DNA of 64,000 bases, taken from the NCBI GenBank assembly GCA_036925085.1, contig JAUPFP010000003.1, forward strand, positions 3,339,001-3,403,000, given 5' to 3'. Below, piece by piece: positions 1-12,701 of this stretch. Below the pieces are notes generated by a model. The model was not told the origin of the DNA. It made no database searches and was given only the letters and a program-made list of their open reading frames with translations. How positions within the stretch are numbered: position 1 is the stretch's first letter; every line of letters begins with the position of its first letter. Made by a program: the position numbers and the translations under genes. The DNA comes from Brachycybe producta (taxonomy: Eukaryota; Arthropoda; Diplopoda; Playtdesmida; Andrognathidae).

Positions 1-598
1 GAGGTTACATTTTAACAAAATCGAATTATTGCTAAATAAAATAAAAGTATCCTAAAATACACGAGAAAAGAAGCCGAAATGGAAGAACGTAAAAAAAAAT
101 AATAATAAAGTAAAACAGACAATGACACAAGAAATAAAAAAGAGAAATCATAAAGGCCCGTTTCGACTACTCGTACTCTTGTTTGCTTGTCCGGCTCGTG
201 CTCTTGTCAACTGAGGGTTGAGCGTTTAATTACTCGAGAGACTTTGACTCGTGCAGATCCGATGAGAGTCAACGAAAACCCGTCCAGTGACTAGCAAATC
301 TTGACGAGCACCATGTACCGACACCAACCAGAGCCAGACAAGTCTCTGGCTCGTGCTACTTGTATCACTGCTTGTCGACGAGCCGCCTCACCGAGCCCAA
401 GTACGAGTAGTCTAAACGCACCTGAAGACAGCTGATCAGAGAAATTAAAATACACACATTAATAATTAGAGCAAGAAACTCTTAGATAATAACAAATTTT
501 TATGTCAAATATTCTCAGTTTCACACAATTTCTGCATGTTTTTCCCCAGCCATTTCCAGGCAGTATGCAAATTTTTTTTAAAAAAATATAGCCTACAA
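1..598. other. Intergenic DNA with one palindromic element
   Basis: No gene is visible. Positions about 155-423 form an inverted-repeat element: the left end reads CGTTTCGACTACTCGTACT and the right end is its near-complement (AGTACGAGTAGTCTAAACG). The interior is richer in GC than the flanks. This looks like a non-coding MITE; I see no clear target duplication. The remainder is featureless A+T-rich sequence. Confidence 0.5.
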
Positions 599-1902
599 CA
601 GTAGAACCTCGATTATCCGTCAATAATTGGGAACTGAGGTGTTTGGTCGTAATACAGTGAAGGTCGGAAAATAATTAACAAATTGTACATTATCTAACCT
701 ATCAAAATACGTTATCCTAAAAAATTTTATACAACAGTTTATTTAGTGACATAAAATTTAGATTTTACAACCTAAAAACCCTTGCTCTAGTTATATTTTG
801 TTTTTAGAAATTAATAAACCTAGAGGTATCACAAGGTAACTTTGTCCATTTGGTCAAACAATGATAGGCACATACTGTATAATGCAAGTGTATTAAGATT
901 AAGGTAAAAATCACATTACTCAACAATTACTTGTTATAAGTGTTGCAAGTACACTGCGAGACACGCCAATTTGCAACATTTTTGTCTCCGAAACGTTTTA
1001 ATGCAGATGTGCATATTGCTACACAGGCTTTCCTTGTGTGCCCAATATGTGCACCGTACACCAGGCTCAGCCTACTGTTGTTTACAGTGTAGTAAGATGG
1101 CTGAATAGATTTTGTTATTGTCCCGCTTGGATGGCGCAACTGCAATGGCCAAACTTGTCATAAAAAGTTTATTTTGAAAAATATCAATCATGAAAAAACT
1201 TTTAGCATTATCACCAACTATTCTAGTTTATAAAACAGTCTGAATTTGTTTCGTAATGTTTCTCCTGAAAAACGTTCGCTTGGAAAATAAGACATTTTCT
1301 CAAAATCGCGGTTGAAAGGGGAAGAATGGCTTCTTCCTATAGAACATATAGTCACTGCAGTGGCGTCATCCAGAAGGACAAAAACAAATATCTTTTCAGC
1401 CACCTTAACATTTTGAAGTTCCACAACACAGACGCTCGACATAAGCCTTTGTTGAGTAACGTGAATCCAATTTTATGTTTACTAGCTAGTAATAACTAAT
1501 AAGCATTTGTCAATGGGAATCGTTAATGGTCGTTTTTCTCTTCACGAGTGCTAAAATTTTTAAGATTTTCAAAGCCAAACTCATTAACTTTTGATCTGTT
1601 TTAAGTAAAAAGTTGATGAGTTTACCATTAACTTTAACTATCTCGCAAAATGGCACTCGTGAAAGAATACGAACCATACATAATTTGAAAATCAGTAAAG
1701 AGTCGATTTTCGAAACCAATTGATTATCGGAACGTCGGTTATCGGAACCAATTTTCTTTACTTACTCCTTACAGAAATAATAAAAAAATTCCTTGCAGTC
1801 GGTTTTTCTTTTCTTACTTTTCTCCAACTTTTTTTTAATGGGAGTTGGATTGTCGGAACTATGCTATGTCCGACATTACTTCCGATAATCGACGTTCTAC
1901 TG
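599..1902. mobile_element. Degraded pogo/Tigger-like DNA transposon remnant
   Basis: The left end (about 603) reads CAGTAGAACCTCGATTATCC and the right end, read on the minus strand from about 1902, reads CAGTAGAACGTCGATTATCG. These are inverted repeats of the kind found at Tigger/pogo (Tc1-mariner superfamily) termini. No transposase reading frame survives. The interior also holds a half copy of family C (about 1166-1443). Assignment to one element is inference; the ends could belong to two separate remnants. Confidence 0.45.
1166..1443. repeat. Family C fold-back element, half copy
   Basis: The sequence runs from AAAAAGTTTATTTTGAAA through CTATTCTAGTTTATAAAACA and GAAAAACGTTCGCTTG to CACTGCAGTGGCGTCATCCAG and the GCCACCTTAA end. 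This is one arm of the palindromic family C seen complete at about 16320-16865. The other arm is missing here. Confidence 0.6.
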
Positions 1903-1927
1903 TTTGATAATCTCACACACTCAACAC

Positions 1928-2220
1928 TAGGGCTCGGATCTTGATGCAAATATCTAGCAAACGTTTCTCAATCTGTGGCCCAAGTGCCAATTGTGAGCAT
2001 CATCATTAGAGCAACTACAATTTGCTTTTTTTTTTCTAATCAAAAAGGTTTGTTAGAGGCTAAAATTCTGGTTACTATCAGTTGTCAACTAAGTTCTAGT
2101 CTCTAATAAGTGTTTTTGATTAGAAAGTTGCCTTAATGATGATGATGATGATTACAATTGGCACGTGGGCCACAGATTGAGAAACGTTTGCTTGATATTG
2201 CAATAAAATTCGAGCCCTAT
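1928..2220. mobile_element. Family E palindromic MITE with 9-bp target duplication
   Basis: The element starts TAGGGCTCGGAT and ends with the complement (CGAGCCCTAT). Internally the arms share CTCAATCTGTGGCCCA and its complement. It is flanked by perfect direct repeats ACTCAACAC at 1919-1927 and 2221-2229, a 9-bp target duplication. No coding capacity. Five further copies lie in the window. Confidence 0.8.
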
Positions 2221-2851
2221 ACTCAACACAAATTACGTTCACAAACAAAAACAAAAATTTGTGTTTCGCAAAAAAAGAAATTCTTTTAAAATAAAAAAAA
2301 GTTGCAATTTAAAAACAAAACCTGATTCAAATAATAAATTTTAAAAAAATATTGTAATTTATATTAATTAATAATTATTACAATAATTTTTATTTAAAAA
2401 TAATCTATGAATTTTTATCTAAACTGGCATTTTTGCCCAGGCTGTAATTTTTTTTAATACAAATTACGAGAAGTAAATATTAATCTGAATTTTAACCGAA
2501 CAAAAAAAAAAGGTGAGTGAACAGAAAACGTTTCAATTACATGCAACATTAATTTATAAATATTACATAAACACACAACTAATGTGGATAAACTTGATTA
2601 AAAGCTAAATTTAAAAAAAAAAATATAAACTGAATATTAATTAACAAACAACCCATTGTCCTCCATTATTAAGTTTATAAATAAATCGAGTAACCAGCAA
2701 TAAAAAGGATGGAATCGTTTAAATTATAATATGACAGTCATATGAAAGTCACAAAAGAAAATTACATAATATTTTATATGACACACTGTCGTATGTATAT
2801 CATATCTTTACGACTGCCCTTGTTCGAGACACATCAGCATCATATGAGCAG
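2221..2851. other. A+T-rich intergenic DNA, nothing recognised
   Basis: Oligo-A and oligo-T rich sequence. No reading frame with recognisable similarity and no clear repeat structure were seen. Confidence 0.5.
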
Positions 2852-3060
2852 AGTACGAGTAAGTCCCCGACTTAACGCGGTTTCATAATTACGTGGTTAC
2901 TGTATTTCCCCCTTAGATTCGCAGCGCCACGTATCGGATTGGCTCCATAAACGCAATTAAAATGCATAGGACTTAATCGGGTTCAACTTACGCGGTTTTC
3001 CGACTTGCGTGGAAACCTCCGAAACGAATTAAACCACTTAAGTTGAAGACTTACTGTACT
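2852..3060. mobile_element. Small inverted-repeat element, pogo-like ends
   Basis: The left end GTAAGTCCCCGACTTAACG matches, as an inverted repeat, the right end TTAAGTTGAAGACTTAC followed by TGTA. The ends resemble those of short non-autonomous pogo/Tc1-mariner elements. It has no reading frame of note. Confidence 0.45.
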
Positions 3061-3147
3061 TAATTAAAAAAAAATGATTTATCCTAAGCAGTGACATCCT
3101 TGTATACGACTTTCATAATTTTATGACTTTTTTTTGTGATAAAACTA

Positions 3148-3350
3148 GGCTTGCCACCTGTGGAGGACAGTCCTTCATTCCGAAGAACTGTCCTCTGGTC
3201 AGGAGCATCCTCCACGAAAGGATTTAAGTTTTTATACGATTTATTGTGTGGAGGACATGCTTGCTTTTGTGGAGGACGGTCCTGGTTGGATAACATTTCC
3301 TCCGAATGGAGAACTGTCCTCCACAAAGGAGGAAAGGTGGCAAGCTCCTT
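3148..3350. mobile_element. Palindromic element with repeated GGAGGAC motifs
   Basis: The left end GGCTTGCCACCTGTGGAGGA is the inverted match of the right end (TCCTCCACAAAGGAGGAAAGGTGGCAAGC region). GTGGAGGAC or its complement occurs at least five times inside. It is open for translation in several frames, but these frames are by-products of the repeat. I see no target duplication. Confidence 0.5.
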
Positions 3351-4309
3351 ACATAACAGTGAACAGTCAGTCTACCCATCAGTCTACCCAGTGAAAAAAC
3401 CACAGACATTTGAAATTTTCATAGTTTTAACAAACAAAACATACCAAAAAGCCGAAATTAAAAGTTTAAATAGAATTTTGAAAATAATATTTAAAAAAAA
3501 AAAGATGTTTCCTGAGCCTTGTACAACGCCATTAAAATATATTTTAAATTAAATGCGTTCAGAAAAATGTATTTAAAGCTTAGTATAGTTTCGACCACGA
3601 ACGAGAAATGCGTGAAATGTTCATTATGAACTTTTTCAACGAACAAAACAGCATGGAACGAAGAGCCACGTATTAATAATTTTCTATCAACTCATTTAAA
3701 AGTTAGAACTAAATGTGTTTAAGTGACTTAAATACATTTACAATTATATTTACATTATGTATTCTTAATGACAGCTTAGGCAAAGTTAAGAGCTAAACTC
3801 AGCAACTTTTACATGAAATGGGGCCTTTAGTTATAAATTTAGATAATTCACAACAATTAACTACAAAAATTGAGTAATAACCAAGACATTAAGAATCTAC
3901 TTTAAATTTACAAATTAAATTAAATTTGACTAGTACTTTACAAACATAAAAATAGAAAATTAGTTAACTATTTCAAGTTACAAGCATACAAGCTGTTTCT
4001 TTCAAAGCGGAATTATTAAACTATTCTCTAATTCCTAAGACGAACTAACATTAATCATATTATTATTATATTTATGCTTTGAGCTCACAAATACAATTAA
4101 ATTTCAATGATTTCATCAATCTTTTTTTCGTTACAAATGACATGTATTTAGTAGTTATCACTATGAAGGGAAAATTATGCACAGAATGCATTAATTACAA
4201 TTTTAACCCCTTTTCGACCCTCAAGATATAAATGACACTGAAGTATTTACATTAAAAACGCAATTACGATGTAATTCGAAATTACTCGGTGCTGACAAGT
4301 AAAACACAG
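3351..4309. other. A+T-rich intergenic DNA, nothing recognised
   Basis: No convincing coding frame, RNA gene or repeat was found. The stretch contains scattered oligo-A tracts only. Confidence 0.5.
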
Positions 4310-4906
4310 CTAATACCTTGTACACAGTCATGAGTTAAATGAATTCAAATTAAATGTGTTTAGGTGAATTATACGGAATCCAGTTAAGGACATGAACTAA
4401 ATAAAAATTGACTTTAATTATTAATATTTTAAATTGAAATACTAAATCAATATTTTAATGTCATTAGTTTATCAATATTTTCAGATTATTAACTGAATAA
4501 ATTGAGAATTCGATATATTGTTTGTTTGGCCTTCACAGGGCTCTGTAGAACACGTTTATTATTTAAATGCATTTAAATTATCGGGTGTGTGCACTAGGTA
4601 TAAGGGTCACACCTTAATACCTTGTACACACACGAGTTAAATGAATTCAAATTAAATTTGTTTAGGTGAATTCTACGGAATCCAGTTACGGACATGAACC
4701 AAATAAAAATTGACTTTATTATTATTATTTTAAATTGAAATACTAAATCAATATTTTGTCAATAGTTTATTATATTTAAGTATTACCTCAATATTTTGAG
4801 ATCATTAACTGAATAAAAGTAATTCGATATATTGTTTGTTTGTCCTTCACAGAGGGCTCTGTAGAACACGTATATTATTTAAATGCATTTAAATTATCAA
4901 GTGTGG
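4310..4906 (+). mobile_element. Two adjacent copies of family F
   Basis: Copies at about 4310-4604 and 4609-4906 both run from TAATACCTTGTACACA through GAGTTAAATGAATTCAAATT and CTTCACAG(A)GGGCTCTGTAGAAC to TTTAAATTATC. The two are in the same orientation and almost abut. Either a tandem duplication or two insertions explains this. No coding frame. Other copies lie at 23674, 38520 and 43165. Confidence 0.7.
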
Positions 4907-4915
4907 ACTCGGTAT

Positions 4916-5101
4916 TAGGGTGGGTCCAGACTATTTGATAGAACACTGTTCGTGGACAGTTTTTCCGAACATTTCTCTGTTAACAAGAGTTGGTTTTAAA
5001 CCGAAATTACCAACCGGTAACACGTTGCGAACATGTTTGGTTCAAGTTTGGACACTCCGGCCACAACGAACATATTCTGTTCTAGTCTGAACCCACCCTA
5101 A
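4916..5101. mobile_element. Short MITE with TAGGGTGGGTYCAGACTA inverted ends
   Basis: The left end TAGGGTGGGTCCAGACTA is matched by the right end TAGTCTGAACCCACCCTA, 18 bp with one mismatch. The interior is also partly self-complementary (GAACA and TGTTC motifs). No reading frame. Only one copy was seen. Confidence 0.65.
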
Positions 5102-6562
5102 AATCTTTCGTAATAATTTTACCCATTCTTGTCAGCCACTTCATTTATAATAAAAATTTTGCATAAATTAATTATGAATTTAAAGTTTTAAGTCATAGAT
5201 TCAAATAATGACTTTACCGAGTTAAAAAAAATATACATTCTATTTCTTTAAAAAAAAAACAATTTAAATTCCGAAACTGTCTTAGAGAAACTCGTGGCCT
5301 CCATCTCAAAAAATTCCATGAGTCGACGAAGGTTGAACCTGGAAGCTCTTAGCATCTTTAGATCACAAGCACTTAAGTGTCAGTACGCTCTGCACTCGTA
5401 AGTTTCTAGACCCTCCACTTTATGAGTGAAAACAACTTAACTTCAAACAGGAAGCCATTTTTGGAATGGAGAATGATAATTTTATTTCTGTGCCGGCACG
5501 ACGCTAGCCTCCAACTTCAACCCTCCCCATTGGATGAGATAGAATCAGCGGAAATGGATATCTCTGAGCTGTTTTATGAAGCTAAATTAACTTTTCGAAT
5601 TAACGGCAACTTATCTTTGTTACAAATTTTAGCTTTAACAGATGCGAATCATGGATTAGAATAATTACGAGAGCCAAAAATGGCAATACCACTTTAAACA
5701 CACAAAAAAATCCACTCAGCCCTCACATAATGGGTGCGCGTTCAGTTATCAAGCACTTTTTAAATGGTCAAAAAGAACCTACTGTGTACGATACACAACT
5801 CGTGCCACTTAAAAAGCTCTAAGCTAAAAAAAAAAAAAGTGAACGCACCAAACAACTTTTGTCTGATGCATCAACGAGGTGTTAAAAGCTCATTTGTATT
5901 AATACATTTCTATCACAAACAAGTTAAAAGCTCGAACATACTACACTAACGATCATGCGAAATACAAATAATTCCTGCTTCACCTTCCCGATTCTCCCTT
6001 AGGCCGGGCGCAAATTAAAGAGAACCGGCGAGCAACCAAAGCCGAGCAACGAAATCATGATCACGCGACAAGAAAGTGATTGCTGGCACACAGTAGTTGC
6101 TTGTTGCCTCTGCTCACCATACTGAGCAGAGGCAACATTGTTCACTTATACTGTTTGCCAATAAGTTTGCACCTGACCTTAAATAGTTCATAAGATACCA
6201 CAAAATTTAGATCCCAAATTATTGTCAAAATAAATTCCAATGTTAAAGTTTCGACACGAAACGATTAAAAAAAATCCACGATAAAAAATAATTTCATCAA
6301 TAAAAACTTAAAAAAAAAACTGAAGTTTAGTAGAAAAATAATTTTCTGTACAAAAAAAAGAAAATATCACAGCAATTTTTCAATGTCTCTCTCTCTCTCT
6401 CTCGCCACGAATATTCAAACCCAACATTTTTTTCCCGAACACTGAAATAAAGTTCAATCTAAAAATCACAAAAAACCAAACCAAAAAAACTTACCTTCAA
6501 AAACAAAAGGAAAACAAAAGGAGAAAAAAAGGCGAAAAGAAAAGACTAAAAACTTACCGATA
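5102..6562. other. 3' flank of CPSF6; no separate gene supported
   Basis: This stretch lies downstream of the CPSF6 stop codon on the minus strand and presumably holds its 3' UTR. Positions about 6104-6139 form a hairpin with arms GTTGCCTCTGCTCA and TGAGCAGAGGCAAC. A run of about nine CT units lies near 6388. A 80-codon open frame at 5422-5664 (plus) shows no similarity I recognise, and I do not call it a gene. Confidence 0.4.
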
Positions 6563-9500
6563 TTAATGACGACTGCTTCGATGTTCTCGCTCTCTATCGC
6601 GTTCTCTCTCTCGATCCTTTTCTCGATAACGTTCGTCGTGATAACGTTCGCGATCACGACTCCGTTCTCGATACTCACGATCTCTCGAACGAGACCGTTC
6701 GCGTCGACTACGGGTCTTGTCTCTGTGAGAGGATCTCTCTCGTTCTCGAGAACGTTCACGTTCTCGCGAACGAGGTCTATCTTTAGTACGAGACCCGTAC
6801 GACTTCGACTCGATACCGTGCAATGTGTCTTGCAACGAACTGATCAGAATCTTACAGCGCTCGTCGTTCGAGACCTTCGATTGTTTTATCAACGAGATTG
6901 CCGTAACGAGCGTCTCGATCGCACTCGCGTATTCACCTGAAAAACAACACAAAACATGTTAAGTGGGTTTTAAATCACATCAAACTCTCGCTTATACTTT
7001 CCCTTAGAAGCTAAATTTTAAAAGGTTGAATCATGTTTTAGAAACTAGAATTGGAGCACAAAATTATTTCACGTTATTTTTATATTGAGATCGTTTAAAA
7101 TGAACTTTTTGTGAAAAATACAAAATCTTCAGATTTGTTTTTCGTTTCAAGTTTGGCCTTAATTTAAGAAAAGTCAGTTTGATAAAAAGTTTATTTTGAA
7201 AGATATGATCTTGAAAATACTATTAAAAAAGCTTCATTTACTCTTCTAGTTTCTAAAACATTTCTACCTGTAAACGCTCTTTGAACTGTGGTTATATTGT
7301 TTTTCAAGAATAAAATGAAACGAAACTTTGTAAGTGTTTTACGTAACTTAATCACTTAAGGTAGTTTTAAAGTGTAAACGCCCCCCTTGAACTTTGATTA
7401 TTCTGTCTTTCAGAAATATTTAGAAACTAGAAGGGTAGGCTCAATCACTTATTATATTATTTTCATATTGATATCTTTCAAAATAAACTTTTTATGTCAG
7501 TTTGAAACTGACCGAACTTCAAGCAGACAACTATTTTAAATTGATGTTTTAAAAAAACGTTTATTTTGAAAGATATCTCAACATGAAAATACAATGAAAT
7601 GATTGAGCTACCCTTTCTAGTTTAAAAAACACTTCCTAGTTTCTCTTCATTTTGTTCTCCTGAAAAGATGAAATAATCAAGAGTCCAAAAATCGTTCATA
7701 AAACCATCTTGAGATTCATTTACTATTCTAGTTTCTAAAACATTTTCAAATTATAAGTGTCCTTTGAACTGTGGTTATTCTGTTTTTCATCAACAAAATA
7801 AAGAGAAACTTGAATGTGTTTTTAGAAACTAGAAGGATAACTCAATCACTTTAGGGTATTTTCATGTTGATATCTTTCAAAATAAGCTTTTTATCAGAGT
7901 TTGAGAAAATAACCCAACATTAAGCTGATAATATTTTTTTTTTGTGTAGAAAAAGCTTATTTTGAAAAATATCAACATGGAAACACCCTTAAGTGGTTGA
8001 GCTACCCTTCCAGTTTCTAAAACGTTTACAGTGTAAACGTACCGTTGCTTGCATCGGAAACTGCTCTAGCAATTGCACTACTCGAAACACTACGATTACG
8101 AGTCATTATCTCGTCAAATTCGACTTCGCTAACGGCCGGAACGATATCGGAACGTCTAAACACGAACAAATAAGAACATAAAATAAAACCTTCGACAAAT
8201 GACGACAAAACCCGGAACTTACCCGTCTCCAGAACCACGATAATCATAATGTGGTGGCAAACTACGACTAAAATGAGATAAAACCGTTATAACCCATAAT
8301 CGATCGAGATTCATAACCATTTCTTACCTATCCTGTGAACGATAATCTCCGTATTGCGACGGAGGAGGACGACCGTAAAGATCTGAAGATTGTGTATTAG
8401 TCGGAATTCCGGCCGGCGGCGGTTGACTTTGTGTCGGAGGAAAGAAAGCCGGATTTACGTGAGGTGACGGAGCTTGTCCGAGACTCGGAGGCGGAATTCC
8501 AGGAGGAGGAACGCTAGAACCTTCAAATAATCAGCAAAAAAAAAACATCTCAGTAATAAGCAAATGCTACGCTAAAGAGCTTGATCCGTACTTGGTGGAG
8601 GTCGAACCGGTGGTGGTGCTCCCGGAGGAGGACCTAAGGGCGGCGGTTGTGAGATGTAACCAGGAGGTCGGTTCCAATCGGGACGAGGAGGTGGACCTCG
8701 AGTGTCCGGTGGTGGACCACGAGGTGGCAATGAATGTGGAGGAGGCTAAATAACAAAGTAAAGCTTTATTTATAACAAAACAATTACGTGGGTTTCGGGC
8801 TGAAAAAAAAATGAGCGTATTTAACGTAATTACGTCTTTTAGGAGCAAAATTAAAACAGACTTGAAAGTGTTGTATAAACTAGAAGGGTAAGTAGCTGAA
8901 TCACGGGTATTTTCCTGTTGATATCTTTTAAAATAAACTTTTTATGTCAGTTTTTGAAACTTAACTTAAAGCAGATAATAATTTTTCATTTGTCTATAAA
9001 AACATTTATTTCTAAAAACATCAACAAGAAAATACCCTTAAAGTGATTGAACTATCCTTCTAGTTTTTAAAACACTTTCTAGTTTCTTTTAATTTTGCTC
9101 TTCTGAAAGACAGCCTAATCAAGAGTTCGAAAATCCGCTGTTCATAAAACACCTTAAAGTTGTTTTAAAGTGTAAACGCTCTCGATTATTCCTCCTTTCA
9201 TTCGAAAAAAAATTAAAGAGAAACTTGAACGTGTTTTACAAACTAGAAGGGCAGCTCAATCAGTTAAATGTATTTTCATGTTGATATCCTTCAAATAAAG
9301 CTTTTTATGTCAGTTTGAAAATAACCCAATTTATTGTAAACGATATTTTTAAAATTTCATAACATCAAAATAACCGAAGCCATTGAGCTACCCTTCTAGT
9401 TTCTAAAACACTTTCTAGTATCCCCTTAATTTTGCTCTTCTTGAAGACAGAATTTTATGAAATTATGCAGATTAAAAATTGCAATTTTTTTTTCCAACCC

Positions 9501-12500
9501 TTCCAACCTTTCGAGAAACATTTAACCTTTCTAACCATTCCAGGTGGTGGAGGACCTCCAGGACGAGGAGGAAGTGGTCCAGGAAGACCGGGAGGCGGTG
9601 GATGGCTTCCAGGATGATGATGCTGATGATGTGAGTGATGAGGTGGAGCCCCTGGTCTAACAGGTGGACCGTGGTGTCCCATCGGAGGACCAGGAGGTCT
9701 CATATTTGGTGGCATTTGCGAATAATCGGGAGGATACATATTGGGTGGGCCGTGAATCACGTGAGACATCAACGAGTTTGTCGGTCGTGGCGGACCATTA
9801 AAGTGGTGAGGACCCATCGGCCGGCCTCGCATTGGACCCATGGGCATACGAGGAGGACCCATCATGGGAGGGCGACCACCCCCGGGACCACCAGGAGGAG
9901 GAGGAGGCATTCCTTGACCGGGTTTACGTGACTGCATTTCGAACTGGCTTAAAGTCTGCCGATTGCAGTGGGTTACGACCGGCGATTGGCCGTGAAGTTC
10001 CCTTGAAAACAAAAAGTTTTAATTAAAACTTTGAAGTTTTTTTTGTTTAAGTGTTTTTTGTAACTTTAAAAGTAACTCGTAACTACAATTTCAGTTATTT
10101 TAAGTGAAAGTAACTTGTAACTGCATTTTAGTTATTTTATGTAAAAGTAACTTGCAAAAACAATTTCAGTTATTTTAAGTAAAAGTAACTTGTAACTACA
10201 ATTTCAATGATTTTAAGCAAAAGTAACTTGTAACTTGCAACTACAATTTGAGTTATTTTAAGTAAAAGTAACTTGTAACTACAATTTCAATGATTTTAAG
10301 CAAAAGTAACTTGTAACTTGCAACTACAATTTGAGTTATTTTAAGTAAAAGTAACTTGTAACTACAATTTCAGCAATTTAAAAATGCACGAAAAATCATC
10401 ACAAACAATCAAAAACAAAGAAAATAATACTTTTTTGACAGTTTCTCCAATACAATGCGAGACGATTGTTCCGATCCGAGAGAAATAACACAAAACCTTA
10501 AGAAAATAGTTAAAAGAGTTATTCCAACTAACGTTCAACATCATAACAACTTTCGTCATTCTGCCATTTTGCCTTTTTATTTTAAAAACTACAAATGTAA
10601 ACGAATCCCTTTTTGAAAGTGTTACAAACTAAAGTGTTACAAACTAAAGTCTTAACAAATTTTTATCCAGAATTTTTTTAAAAAATATCATCTGCCTAAC
10701 ATTGGAGGTCATTTATTTTAAACTGACATAAAAAGTTTATTTTGAAAGATATCGACATGAAAACATCATTACGTGATTGAGCTACTCTTCTAGTTTCTAA
10801 AAAATACTTTCAAGTTTATCTTAATTTTTGCACCTGAACAGTTGAAAGTGTGATAGAAACTAGACCCGTAACTGAATCGCATCATCGTCATCTTTTAAAA
10901 TCAACTTTTTATAGAGCAACCCTTCTAGTTTCTAAAAAAAAAAACACTTTCAGCGTTTCTCTTCATTTGGCTCCTAAAAGGCAAGACTGAACAAGTAAGA
11001 GTTCAAAGGGCGTTTACAATTTAAAACGAGCTTGTTCAATTTACTAGTCTAGGGGTTTTTTATCTAAAACATTCTTAATTTCATATAAAAATTAGGTTTT
11101 AAAACCACAGATCAATCAAAGTTTAGTAAAATTTTATAGAGACTCGAATGCACCATCTCTCACAAAACGGCAACAAGAACAACAAAAACACCTAACTAAC
11201 CCTTTCGATTGACCGTTGGCTCGATTCTCGTAGAATTTGATCTCGTGCAGATCGTTTATACCGAGATCGTGAATCGCGTCCGTAATATCTTGATCAGTAG
11301 TCCACTACAAAAAAGAAGAAGACAATTCGGCTATTAGGAGAGAAAATACAACAGATTGCAAGAAAAAATCCTAACCCAAGTTAGATTCCCGACGTAAAGA
11401 GGAAGTTTCTTGACTCCATGCGGTCCGCTTGTTGGACTTATCTTTAGATCGTGATACTTTTGAAAAGCAACTTCCTATTTAAAAAAAAAAACATTTAAAT
11501 CGTTATTTGTAGAAAAATTAATTAAGAAAAACATAAAAATTGAATTAAAAACTGCTTGCGGAGCTTACGAACACCGCATCCGTAAGCTACGCGCGCGCAT
11601 CCGCAAGACGCCATCGATATACATAAGCTATAAAGCAACGACGACACGCAAAAGCTTACGGAATCTGCAAACGCAAACTGGATCAGACAAAACTGTCAAT
11701 CACTTTAACTGACTCCATAAATAAGCCGGAGAAGAGAACGTAACGGTGACGTCACAATAAACTAGCATAGAAGGTATGAAAAAAAGGGGGCGTTGCCGAT
11801 CACTTACATCGTCCGGATCTTCGGGGTCGCGATCTGCAGCTGAAGCGGTGATGACGTCATCATACAAATCGACGCCTTCGTGATTGTAGTCTTCCTCCTC
11901 CTGCAGCAGAAAAAAAAAACAATCGAAAAGCTTATTTTATAAATTGCACGAAAACGAAAACACAGTGAAATGTCTAATAAAAATTATGCTCGTATTAATG
12001 AAGCACCTTAATTAATCGTTACAACAATGCAAATACACAAAAAACACGAAAAAAAAATGATTTAACAACAAAGCAAGAAAATAAGATAAGCGAAACGACG
12101 CCAAATAATTGAAGCCTGGTTCCACGAGAGACGAGCGAACAAACATGGACCGTACTAACTCGAATAGCGAAGAAAGCGCCATAATAGTTAACCCTTACAA
12201 TTCAGCTAAAACAAATAAGCCACGCCCCGTGCTACAAAATGTCAATTCAAATATTGTCATGATCCATTTCAGTGACATTACGTCACACTTATAAACCGTA
12301 TTTACTTAGAAAAAGGGGGTACTAAAATGGCGTCACACACTGACATATAAAGACGCCATAGATAGTAATCATTCTCGCGAGCGCATCTCAACCTCAACGA
12401 CGCAAATTTAGCTGATGCCTTCTCTCAAACACGCACAAACAACGGAACCGGTCAAGAGCAAATCGCTTTTGTTCCGCTCCAACAAAAACATAAGCAATTC

Positions 12501-12701
12501 AATGCAAACATAAACGAAAAAACAGCTCTGCTAATTGTGTTTCATTCACAACTTGCAACTATTTCACTTTAAACATAGCTCATTTCGACACTACATCCAT
12601 TCGTTCAGTCAAATCTGGCATAAATATTACTAAAACTATACCTGATTGAATTCTGGTTCAAGATCCTCGTCATACAAATCTATATCGACGCTGTCCGCCA
12701 T
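6563..12701 (-). CDS. CPSF6: Cleavage and polyadenylation specificity factor subunit 6 (CFIm68-type)
   Basis: Subunit of cleavage factor Im, which binds UGUA sites with CPSF5/NUDT21 and steers poly(A)-site choice in the nucleus. Eleven coding exons: 12642-12701, 11808-11900, 11376-11474, 11201-11304, 10431-10496, 9536-10001, 8592-8745, 8328-8520, 8223-8267, 8043-8155 and 6563-6936. Total 588 aa, against 551 in human as I recall. The N-terminus is acidic ([13 protein letters not shown], then GVDLYDDVI). An RRM spans about residues 76-154, with RNP motif LYVGNLTW and ending [10 protein letters not shown] long Pro/Gly/His-rich middle follows, then the conserved block [19 protein letters not shown] and [16 protein letters not shown]. 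The tail, about 513-588, is an Arg/Asp/Glu/Ser (RS-like) domain. An in-frame ATG lies six codons upstream; I chose the inner ATG because family members start MAD. The introns hold many family B repeats. Confidence 0.95.
7010..8040. repeat. Cluster of family B fold-back elements in a CPSF6 intron
   Basis: About three copies in succession. Each has an arm with TTTAGAAACTAGAAGGGTA, CTCAATCACTTA and GATATCTTTCAAAATAA, followed by the complementary arm (TTATTTTGAAAGATATCAAC and TTCTAGTTTCTAAAACA). The intron between the RS-tail exon and the preceding exon consists almost wholly of these. No coding capacity. Confidence 0.75.
8850..9440. repeat. Two family B fold-back elements in a CPSF6 intron
   Basis: Two copies of the AAACTAGAAGGG / CCCTTCTAGTTT palindromic element, joined by the CTCTTCTGAAAGACAG type connecting sequence. 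They fill the intron between the large proline-rich exon and the next exon. Confidence 0.75.
10058..10373 (+). repeat. Minisatellite with AAGTAACTTGTAACTAC units
   Basis: Imperfect tandem units, about 35-55 bp, each containing AAGTAACTTGTAACTACAAT followed by TTCAGTTATTTTA or a variant. About seven units. The array lies in a CPSF6 intron just upstream of the 66-nt RRM exon. The motif AGTAACT recurs at 34.2-35.6 kb. Confidence 0.75.
10590..11100. repeat. Degraded family B copies in a CPSF6 intron
   Basis: Contains AAAAAGTTTATTTTGAAAG, GATTGAGCTACTCTTCTAG and further AGTTTCTAAAA pieces in broken order. Diverged family B sequence. Confidence 0.6.

Noticed and set aside
3136-3552. 138-codon ORF
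   Set aside because: Most of it lies inside a palindromic element at 3148-3350 with open frames on both strands.
5422-5664. 80-codon ORF on the plus strand
   Set aside because: No recognisable similarity, no neighbouring exons, and it lies in the probable 3' region of CPSF6 on the opposite strand.
6466-6759. Minus-strand ORF overlapping the CPSF6 last exon
   Set aside because: It is an alternative frame of the Arg/Ser-rich coding sequence; the CPSF6 frame matches the family.
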